DNA of 7,889 nt from Adhaeribacter sp. (GTDB lineage: Bacteria; Bacteroidota; Bacteroidia; Cytophagales; Hymenobacteraceae). Below, one piece after another: positions 1-5,328 of this stretch. The stretch is from contig JAQBNV010000069.1 in NCBI GenBank assembly GCA_028288395.1, forward strand, positions 1 through 7,889, given 5' to 3'. The first letter of the stretch is position 1; each line of letters begins with the position of its first letter. Below the pieces are notes generated by a model that saw only the letters and a program-made list of their open reading frames with translations, did not search any database and was not told the origin of the DNA. Position numbers and translations under genes: made by a program.

Positions 1-99
1 GTATCTTCGCTCCGCGATTTCTGGATGGCCTATTACAACCTGCGCACCCTTACTTTATACGATTTCCAAAATAATAAACCCCTGACGATAGAACCATGA
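1..99 (+). CDS. TolC-family outer-membrane efflux protein, C-terminal end only
   Basis: The frame is open from base 1 and ends at the TGA at 97-99, giving the last 32 residues of a protein that starts outside the window. The visible tail includes DFWMAYYNLRTLTLYDF followed by an Asn-Asn-Lys-Pro-Leu end. This aromatic, Tyr/Leu-rich helix ending in an LTLYDF-type motif resembles the C-terminus of Bacteroidota TolC-like outer-membrane efflux proteins, which form the exit duct of tripartite exporters. The stop overlaps the start of the ABC ATPase by four bases (ATGA), which supports co-transcription and translational coupling. The family call rests on a short tail and on context, so another exporter subunit remains possible. 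Confidence 0.6.
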   Translation, partial: VSSLRDFWMAYYNLRTLTLYDFQNNKPLTIEP

Positions 100-836
100 A
101 TAATTTCAGCCTAAACCCGCTGGGTGCTACAACCGCTTTGGTAGCAGATGCGCCCCACGCCCCTGATTACGTGATAAAATTAACCGATATCGAAAAGGTT
201 TACCAGACCAAAACCATCGAAACGGTAGCCCTGCATAACATAAATATTGCCATCCGGAAAGGCGAGTTTGTGTCGATTATGGGGCCATCTGGTTGCGGCA
301 AAAGTACGCTTCTGAATATTATGGGCCTGCTAGACGAACCCAACAGCGGCACCGTAGAGATTGATGGTGCCCCGGTTAAATCTTATTCCGATAAAACCCT
401 GGCCCGGCTGCGCAATCAAAAAATTGGTTTTGTTTTCCAGAGCTACCACCTCATCAACGATTTATCGGTGACCGACAACGTAGAACTGCCTTTGCTTTAC
501 CGAAATATTTCGGGGAGTGAGCGGCGCAAGCGGGCGTTGGCGGCCCTCGAAAAAGTTGGCTTAAGCGCCCGGAGTCGGCATTATCCCAATCAGCTTTCCG
601 GCGGGCAGCGGCAACGGGTGGCCATCGCGCGGGCTCTGGCCGGTCAGCCCGAAATAATATTGGCCGATGAGCCCACCGGTAACCTCGACAGTGTAATGGG
701 CAACGAAATAATGGATATCCTGCTGCGGCTGAACACCGAAGAGCAAACCACCATTGTAATGGTAACCCATGACGAGCTGATGGCCAAGAAAACTGAACGT
801 CTCATCCGTCTCTTCGACGGCAGCCAGGTTTCTTAA
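96..836 (+). CDS. ABC transporter ATP-binding protein (MacB/LolD type)
   Basis: This is the cytoplasmic ATPase that should power the two permeases downstream. All nucleotide-binding motifs are intact in its 246 residues: Walker A GPSGCGKST at 63-71, Q-loop Gln115 (FVFQSYHL), signature LSGGQ at 167-171, Walker B ILADEP ending near 193 with catalytic Glu192, D-loop NLDS at 196-199, and H-loop His225. The sequence is typical of the LolD/MacB/FtsE group, which drives mechanotransmission-type exporters or lipoprotein release. The ATG at 96 overlaps the upstream stop (ATGA). It adds about 25 residues before the usual family start, and an in-frame GTG at 171 would give a more standard 221-residue protein beginning (V/M)IKLTDIEKVY. 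The ATGA overlap favours 96. The substrate cannot be read from the sequence. Confidence 0.93.
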   Translation: MNNFSLNPLGATTALVADAPHAPDYVIKLTDIEKVYQTKTIETVALHNINIAIRKGEFVSIMGPSGCGKSTLLNIMGLLDEPNSGTVEIDGAPVKSYSDKTLARLRNQKIGFVFQSYHLINDLSVTDNVELPLLYRNISGSERRKRALAALEKVGLSARSRHYPNQLSGGQRQRVAIARALAGQPEIILADEPTGNLDSVMGNEIMDILLRLNTEEQTTIVMVTHDELMAKKTERLIRLFDGSQVS

Positions 837-837
837 C

Positions 838-870
838 CGTTATTCGTTAATCGTTGTTCGAGTTTTACAA
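838..870 (+). repeat. Three 7-bp tandem units followed by a GAGTTTTACAA tag
   Basis: Directly after the ATPase stop there are three consecutive 7-base units, CGTTATT, CGTTAAT and CGTTGTT (838-858), followed by CGA and the tag GAGTTTTACAA (860-870). A nearly identical tag, GAGTTTTACCA, follows another short tandem tract after the last permease gene (3400-3410). The tract lies in the 79-base gap between the ATPase and the first permease and has no coding role there. Its function is unknown. It may belong to a dispersed intergenic repeat family, which is inference. Confidence 0.5.
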
Positions 871-915
871 GTTGGATTGCCCGATAAGACTCACTTAGCA
901 ATCAAAAATAAAAAC

Positions 916-2163
916 ATGTTAAAAAACTATATAAAAATAGCCTGGAAAGTATTGCTGCGGCGGAAGTTTTTTACTTTCATCAGCCTGTTCGGGATTAGCT
1001 TTACGCTTATGATCCTGATGGTGGCTACCGCCATGATAGATCACGTAACCGGCCCGGCTACGCCGGAAACGCGCATGAACCGCATGCTCTTTGTAAACTT
1101 CATCCAAATGGTAAATACAAAGGATGTCGGCATTATGAAAACATTGCCTAGTTATTATTACATAAATCATTATGTAAAATCGATGCAAACGCCGGAGAAA
1201 GTAGCTATTAGTAGTATGCCGAAAGGTGTAAACACCTACGTCAACAACAAGCGTCTTTCCCTTAATCTAAAATATACCGATGCTGATTTTTGGGAAGTCC
1301 TCGAATTTAAGTTCCTGTCCGGTAAGCCTTTTAATCAGCAAGATTTAAAGCAGGCCAATCATGTGGCGGTTATTAGCGCCCATACCCGCGACCAGTATTT
1401 TGGAACAGCTGCCGATGCTGTTGGTAAAACTATAATAGTAGATGGTGAACGCTACCGGGTAGCAGGCGTGGTAGAAAATGTACCTTTTACCCGTTTAAAC
1501 TCATTTTCCGACGTATGGGTACCGCTTTCTTTAGCCAATATTAATAAAGGTGATACGGGTTTAGGCGGCGAATACATGAGTATTATCCTGGCCAAATCAG
1601 CGGCTGATATTCCGAAAATTAAAGCTGAATATCAACAAATAGTAAAAAAGGTGAAAATACCTGACCCTGATAATTGGGATAAGTTTTACTCTTTTGCCGA
1701 TAGTGTTTTGGAAGTTTTAACCCGGCAAATATTAGGTAATGCCAATAATTCGGGGTTAACAAAATTTTATAGTGTGCTGTTTCTGGTTACCTTTTTGTTT
1801 ATGCTGATGCCTACCATTAACTTAGTAAATATAAACATAAGCCGCATTATGGAACGCTCTTCCGAAATTGGTGTCCGCAAAGCATTTGGGGCATCATCCC
1901 GTACTTTAATTGGGCAGTTCCTGGTCGAAAATATATTTCTAACCTTATTAGGCGGAGTCCTAGGCTTTATCTTTTCCGAAATAATGCTCCGGCTAATCAG
2001 CAACAGCGGCATTTTGCCTTACGCCCAACTGAACCTTAACTGGCGGGTATTTGGGATTGGCATTGGGTTGAGTTTAATATTCGGGTTATTATCCGGGGTT
2101 TATCCGGCTTTTAAAATGTCGAAATTACAAGCGGTAGAAGCATTAAAAGGAGGAACAATATGA
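916..2163 (+). CDS. ABC transporter permease, MacB/FtsX type (first of two)
   Basis: This integral inner-membrane subunit should couple ATP hydrolysis by the upstream ATPase to movement of its periplasmic domain. The 415 residues show the four-helix MacB layout. TM1 is at about 19-40, followed by a periplasmic MacB-PCD-like domain at about 41-280. Three TM segments then lie near 285-305, 332-359 and 375-398. The coupling-helix motif ERSSEIGVRKAFGAS (about 313-327) contacts the ATPase in this family. A longer frame from a TTG at 877 is possible, but MLKNYIKIAW at ATG 916 is the characteristic family start, so 916 is chosen. The protein has one FtsX unit, whereas many Bacteroidota MacB-like permeases are double-length fusions of about 800 residues. 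Its stop overlaps the next permease start (ATGA). The coding region, especially its middle, looks more AT-rich than the ATPase gene. Confidence 0.9.
   Translation: MLKNYIKIAWKVLLRRKFFTFISLFGISFTLMILMVATAMIDHVTGPATPETRMNRMLFVNFIQMVNTKDVGIMKTLPSYYYINHYVKSMQTPEKVAISSMPKGVNTYVNNKRLSLNLKYTDADFWEVLEFKFLSGKPFNQQDLKQANHVAVISAHTRDQYFGTAADAVGKTIIVDGERYRVAGVVENVPFTRLNSFSDVWVPLSLANINKGDTGLGGEYMSIILAKSAADIPKIKAEYQQIVKKVKIPDPDNWDKFYSFADSVLEVLTRQILGNANNSGLTKFYSVLFLVTFLFMLMPTINLVNINISRIMERSSEIGVRKAFGASSRTLIGQFLVENIFLTLLGGVLGFIFSEIMLRLISNSGILPYAQLNLNWRVFGIGIGLSLIFGLLSGVYPAFKMSKLQAVEALKGGTI
2148..2153 (+). promoter_or_regulatory. Shine-Dalgarno-like AGGAGG before the second permease
   Basis: AGGAGG lies seven bases before the ATG at 2160, inside the last codons of the first permease. 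It is a perfect match to the classic ribosome-binding core. None of the other gene starts visible here has one, as is usual in Bacteroidota. Because it also encodes Lys-Gly-Gly at the protein end, the match may be coincidental. If functional, it would support re-initiation at the ATGA overlap. Confidence 0.4.
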
Positions 2164-3353
2164 TACGCCAGTTATTTACTTTAATCTGGAACCGGAAGAA
2201 AAGCAACTTCCTGATGATAACCGAAATTTTCTTTTCCTTTATTGTATTATTTGGAGTGCTGAGTTTGGCTTTTTACTACCTGAATAATTACCAAAAACCG
2301 CTGGGGTATAAGTATGATAAAGTTTGGGTCATGAACATGCGTTGGAATCAGGAAAAGTCGGAAGAAATTAAAACCATTCAGCGGCGCTTAAAGCAGCAAT
2401 TGAATTCGAACCCGGAGGTAGAAAGCATCACCTTAATGAGTAGCAATATTCCCTATACGGCCAATATGATGGGCACCGGCTTTGATTACAACAACCGCAC
2501 GGTGCAAACAAATGTCTTTGATATTGATAAGGATTTTGCCCGCGTAATGCAGTTAAAACTAACTGATGGCCGCTGGTTCAACGACCAGGATTTAAATTCT
2601 AAATACACCACTATTGTAATAGACCAAGCCATGCGCGCAGAAGTATTTAAAAACGAACAGGTAATAGGTAAAATTATACCTGGTAAGAGCGGTGAAGACA
2701 CAGGAATTAAAATTGTAGGTGTAATAGAAGCCTTCCGGCAGAATGGTGAATATTCGGCAACAGCACCCGGATTTTTTAAGTTGCGGGATGTAGAAATGGA
2801 TTCTGTCCACATGAAAGGAAGTCTTAGTGCCATGCTTATCCGGATAAAACCCGGCGTTGCCAGCGGTTTCGAAGAAAAGCTCATGAAGCAAGCTTCCCGC
2901 ATCGCCCAAGGCTGGACTCTGGAAATAAAAACAATGCCGGAAATGCGAACCTCATATAACAAAGTTGCTTTAATTCCACTCATTATTTTCTCTATTGTGT
3001 GTGGCTTTTTAATTATAAATGTTGCGCTGGGCTTATTTGGGGTGTTGTGGTATAATATTAGCCGCCGCATCTCCGAAATTGGTTTACGCCGGGCCATTGG
3101 GGCCGCTTCGGGCCAGATATACCGGCAGTTTATTGGCGAGGTACTGGTCCTGGCAACTTTTGGCTTGTTAATCGGCCTTGTGGTAGCGCTGCAGTTTCCG
3201 TTATTACAGGTGTTTGGCGTACAAACCGGGGTGTATGTAGCTGCTATGGTGGGCGCGGTAATTATTATTTACCTATTGGCAGCCGCCTGTGCTGCCTACC
3301 CCAGCCGTCAGGCCGCCATTATTCCGCCCGCCACCGCGCTGCACGAGGAATAG
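2160..3353 (+). CDS. ABC transporter permease, MacB/FtsX type (second of two)
   Basis: This is the second inner-membrane permease of the exporter, 397 residues long, and the likely partner of the preceding permease in a heterodimer. The layout is again TM1 (about 18-40), a periplasmic domain (about 41-265), and three C-terminal TM segments near 268-296, 324-348 and 356-380. The coupling motif SRRISEIGLRRAIGA at 301-315 is strongly conserved. The C-terminus, with AAYPSRQAAIIPPATAL, matches the usual MacB/FtsX ending (YPAxxAAxxxPxxAL). The ATG overlaps the stop of the first permease by four bases. The two permeases differ clearly in their periplasmic domains, so this is not a recent tandem copy. 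Exported compound unknown; macrolide or antimicrobial peptide efflux, or envelope lipid or lipoprotein handling, are family possibilities only. Confidence 0.9.
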   Translation: MIRQLFTLIWNRKKSNFLMITEIFFSFIVLFGVLSLAFYYLNNYQKPLGYKYDKVWVMNMRWNQEKSEEIKTIQRRLKQQLNSNPEVESITLMSSNIPYTANMMGTGFDYNNRTVQTNVFDIDKDFARVMQLKLTDGRWFNDQDLNSKYTTIVIDQAMRAEVFKNEQVIGKIIPGKSGEDTGIKIVGVIEAFRQNGEYSATAPGFFKLRDVEMDSVHMKGSLSAMLIRIKPGVASGFEEKLMKQASRIAQGWTLEIKTMPEMRTSYNKVALIPLIIFSIVCGFLIINVALGLFGVLWYNISRRISEIGLRRAIGAASGQIYRQFIGEVLVLATFGLLIGLVVALQFPLLQVFGVQTGVYVAAMVGAVIIIYLLAAACAAYPSRQAAIIPPATALHEE

Positions 3354-3363
3354 GGGTAATTGA

Positions 3364-3410
3364 TGAATGGTTGAATGGCTGAATTGTTATTGTTGGTGTG
3401 AGTTTTACCA
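3364..3410 (+). repeat. Three 8-bp tandem units plus a GAGTTTTACCA tag
   Basis: Just past the second permease stop are three adjacent 8-base units, TGAATGGT, TGAATGGC and TGAATTGT (3364-3387). A GT-rich link follows, then GAGTTTTACCA (3400-3410). The tag differs by one base from the one at 860-870, which also sits after a short tandem tract and soon after a stop codon in the same operon. Two independent occurrences suggest a shared type of intergenic repeat. No function is apparent. Confidence 0.45.
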
Positions 3411-3417
3411 CCCCCGG

Positions 3418-3459
3418 CCCCGCCTAAAATAGGCGGGGAGCGTCGACAACGCCTTTTAT
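3418..3459 (+). terminator. Strong GC-rich hairpin, candidate terminator of the export operon
   Basis: Arms CCCCGCCTA (3418-3426) and TAGGCGGGG (3430-3438) are perfect reverse complements around a three-base AAA loop. A small second stem (GCGT 3440-3443 with ACGC 3449-3452) follows, and then CTTTTAT. The position 64 bases after the last permease stop suits a transcription end. The T-run is short and does not directly follow the main stem, so this is not a textbook intrinsic terminator. It may instead be a dispersed palindromic repeat of the kind common between Bacteroidota genes. Confidence 0.45.
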
Positions 3460-3574
3460 ACGGTCTGATGCTAGTGGAAGAAGCTCCGCCGAATATTGAA
3501 TATTTGCCTGGAATTTATTTACCAGATAGTTATTTATATAGGTTTATAACCAGGTAAATGGAAGCATAGCAGTA
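3460..3574 (+). other. AT-rich spacer with short direct and inverted repeats
   Basis: No gene is seen here. GAATATT is repeated back to back at 3491-3504. ATTTACC (3517-3523) and GGTAAAT (3553-3559) are perfect inverted arms about 29 bases apart, enclosing an AT-rich loop. Such arms could form a stem in RNA or bind a dimeric regulator, but no known site is recognised. Confidence 0.3.
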
Positions 3575-3774
3575 GCTACGGGCAAACTACGGCAGTTTGG
3601 GTAGCGAGGCCTTTTGGAAGATTCTCTTCTGGGATTCCGGTGCGCAGCATTCCGACGAAAGGAGGAAAGGAAGACATAACAGCCCAATTGCCCAAACGGG
3701 GCCCGCCGGCCGGGAGGCAACTTAGGAAGATGCTGCCAGTTAGCACGCAAACATTGAAAGATGCAATCTTTCAA
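3575..3774 (+). repeat. Structured intergenic element with nested stem-loops (candidate repeat or small RNA)
   Basis: The segment is much richer in GC than the surrounding spacer and contains several perfect inverted pairs. Stem 1 is GCTAC (3575-3579) with GTAGC (3601-3605), enclosing CAAACT (3583-3588) with AGTTTG (3594-3599). Stem 2 is GCAGCAT (3644-3650) with ATGCTGC (3730-3736), possibly extended by GTGC (3640) and GCAC (3743). It encloses TTGCC (3688-3692) with GGCAA (3716-3720), and inside that CCCG (3702-3705) with CGGG (3711-3714). Stem 3 is TTGAAAGAT (3754-3762) with ATCTTTCAA (3766-3774) around a GCA loop. Short open frames cross it on both strands but look incidental. It could be a dispersed non-coding repeat, a small RNA, or a leader for the response regulator gene. 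The stems are seen in the sequence; the role is unknown. Confidence 0.45.
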
Positions 3775-3877
3775 ACGATAACCCTAAGAACCAGAAATAA
3801 ATATCAAATTATTAAAGCCACCTATTCCCTATAAGAAATTTCGAAAGAAATAAAATCCTTTAATAAGCCGTACTTTT

Positions 3878-3900
3878 ATAATTCCCAGAACCGGAATTAT
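3878..3900 (+). promoter_or_regulatory. 8-bp inverted repeat upstream of the response regulator, candidate operator
   Basis: ATAATTCC (3878-3885) and GGAATTAT (3893-3900) are perfect inverted arms separated by seven bases, centred about 51 bases before the ATG at 3940. A centre-to-centre spacing of 15 bases is plausible for a dimeric helix-turn-helix protein such as the Fis-type domain encoded just downstream. TACTTTTA at 3871-3878 resembles the Bacteroidota -7 element (TAnnTTTG) with one mismatch and abuts the repeat. No clear -33 element was found. Autoregulation is inference. Confidence 0.4.
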
Positions 3901-3939
3901 GCCCCAAATTCATATATTTAACAAGTATCCCATTCCAAC

Positions 3940-5328
3940 ATGATTCTCATTATCGACGATGATATTGCCGTACGGACTTCGCTCAGTTTGTTGCTAAAAC
4001 AAGCCGGCTACAAAACCACGAGTGTTGGCAACGCCCGCGAAGCCCTGAAAACGATGCGGGAGCAGGCGCACTTGCTGGAGGTGGTACTCATGGATATGAA
4101 CTTTTCGCTGGATACGTCGGGGCAGGATGGGCTGGATTTATTACCGCAATTAAAAAAGCTCGTGCCGCAGGTGCCCATTATTCTTATTACCGGTTGGGGC
4201 ACCATCGCACTGGCGGTAGAAGGCATTAAAGCCGGCGCTTTCGATTTTATCACCAAACCCTGGAGCAATGAATATTTGCTGCAGCAAATTGAAACGGCGC
4301 GGCAACTGGGTAATTCCGCGTCAATGCTGGATGCTGGCAGCCTCAGCCGGAAACAACTCGATAAAGAATATAATTTCAGTAAGATAGTGGGGGAGGATTC
4401 TGCTTTCCTGGCGATATTGCGCAACATTGGGCAGATTAGCGCCACCGATGCCTCTGTGCTGATTGAAGGCGAAAGCGGTACCGGGAAAGAGCTGATTGCC
4501 GAAGCCATCCACCTGAACAGCCTGCGTAAAAACCAGCCCTTTGTAAAAGTTAATTTGGGCGGTATTTCCCAAAGTTTATTCGAGAGCGAAATGTTCGGCC
4601 ACAAACGCGGGGCTTTTACCGATGCCAAAGGCGACCGGGTGGGGCGCTTTGAAATGGCCAACAAGGGCAGCATTTTCTTAGATGAAATTGGCGAGCTGGA
4701 CCTAAGCAGCCAGGTGAAAATGCTGCGGGTATTGCAGGATCGGACCTACGAGGTACTCGGCGACAGCCGGCCGCGCAAACTCGATATCCGGGTAATCAGC
4801 GCCACCAACCGCAGCCTCGAAGACATGGTAGAAGGCAGTCGTTTCCGCGAAGATTTGTTTTACCGCATTAACCTGATAACCATTAAATTACCGGCTTTGC
4901 GGGAGCGCCCCGGCGATATTCCGCTGCTGGTGAATTATTTTATTTCTAATTTAAAGCAAACGTATAATCGGCAGGAATTAACCGTGTCGGCTAAAGCCCT
5001 GAACTGGCTAAAGCAACTGCCGCTGCCGGGCAATATTCGGGAACTGAAAAACGTGGTGGAACGGACGGTGCTTATTTCGGGCAAAAACCTGCTGGAGCCC
5101 GAAGATTTTCAGGCGTACCTGCAGCAGGCACCCAAAAAAGCCGACAAAAAAAGTATGCCGGCCGTGGGTTCCATGACCCTGGAGGAAATGGAAGCTGCCA
5201 TGATCCGGAAATCGATGGCGTTCTACGACCACAACGTGAGCAAAGTGGCCAAAGCCCTGGGGGTGAGCCGCGGCGCTTTGTACCGCCGGCTCGATAAGTT
5301 TAATATTCCTTATGACGCTGCGGACTAA
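3940..5328 (+). CDS. NtrC-family sigma-54-dependent response regulator
   Basis: This cytoplasmic transcription activator would be phosphorylated by the kinase downstream and drive sigma-54 RNA polymerase. The 462 residues have the full three-domain NtrC layout. The receiver domain (about 1-120) has acidic Asp6-Asp7-Asp8, phosphoacceptor Asp52, Thr84 and Lys106. The AAA+ domain (about 148-385) has Walker A GESGTGKE at 177-184, the sigma-54 contact loop GAFTDA at 224-229, Walker B IFLDEIGE around 245-252, arginines in FREDLFYR at 302-309, and GNIREL at 364-369. The Fis-type helix-turn-helix spans about 432-456 (NVSKVAKALGVSRGALYRR). GAFTDA replaces the textbook GAFTGA; Phe and Thr, the key residues, are kept. 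The ATG at 3940 gives a start directly at the receiver strand MILIIDDD. Its location after the export operon suggests that operon as target, but no sigma-54 promoter is visible in the window. Confidence 0.95.
   Translation: MILIIDDDIAVRTSLSLLLKQAGYKTTSVGNAREALKTMREQAHLLEVVLMDMNFSLDTSGQDGLDLLPQLKKLVPQVPIILITGWGTIALAVEGIKAGAFDFITKPWSNEYLLQQIETARQLGNSASMLDAGSLSRKQLDKEYNFSKIVGEDSAFLAILRNIGQISATDASVLIEGESGTGKELIAEAIHLNSLRKNQPFVKVNLGGISQSLFESEMFGHKRGAFTDAKGDRVGRFEMANKGSIFLDEIGELDLSSQVKMLRVLQDRTYEVLGDSRPRKLDIRVISATNRSLEDMVEGSRFREDLFYRINLITIKLPALRERPGDIPLLVNYFISNLKQTYNRQELTVSAKALNWLKQLPLPGNIRELKNVVERTVLISGKNLLEPEDFQAYLQQAPKKADKKSMPAVGSMTLEEMEAAMIRKSMAFYDHNVSKVAKALGVSRGALYRRLDKFNIPYDAAD

Noticed and set aside
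877..915. TTG start adding 13 residues to the first permease
   Set aside because: The added residues are hydrophilic and not family-like, while MLKNYIKIAW at 916 is the characteristic start.
2486..3097. 203-residue open frame on the - strand
   Set aside because: It is antisense to the second permease, whose domain structure is clear; no motif is recognisable in the antisense product.
3491..3504. Back-to-back GAATATT as a CRISPR-like or phage attachment repeat
   Set aside because: The units are only 7 bases with no spacers, no cas genes, integrase or tRNA nearby.
3544..3774. 76-residue open frame on the - strand
   Set aside because: It spans the same structured element antisense, with Cys/Arg/Pro-rich low-quality protein sequence and no domain.
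3640..3834. 64-residue open frame on the + strand with a GTG start
   Set aside because: It lies across the stem-loop element, has no recognisable domain, and its codons coincide with the inverted-repeat arms. More likely non-coding repeat DNA.
3354..3939. Sigma-54 promoter (GG, 10 bases, GC) in the spacers
   Set aside because: I looked for -24/-12 pairs in the main spacers by eye and found no convincing match. The expected target promoter would be outside the window.
4008..4673. 221-residue open frame on the - strand
   Set aside because: It is antisense to the response regulator receiver and AAA+ domains; Ser/Pro/Arg-rich composition typical of a shadow frame.
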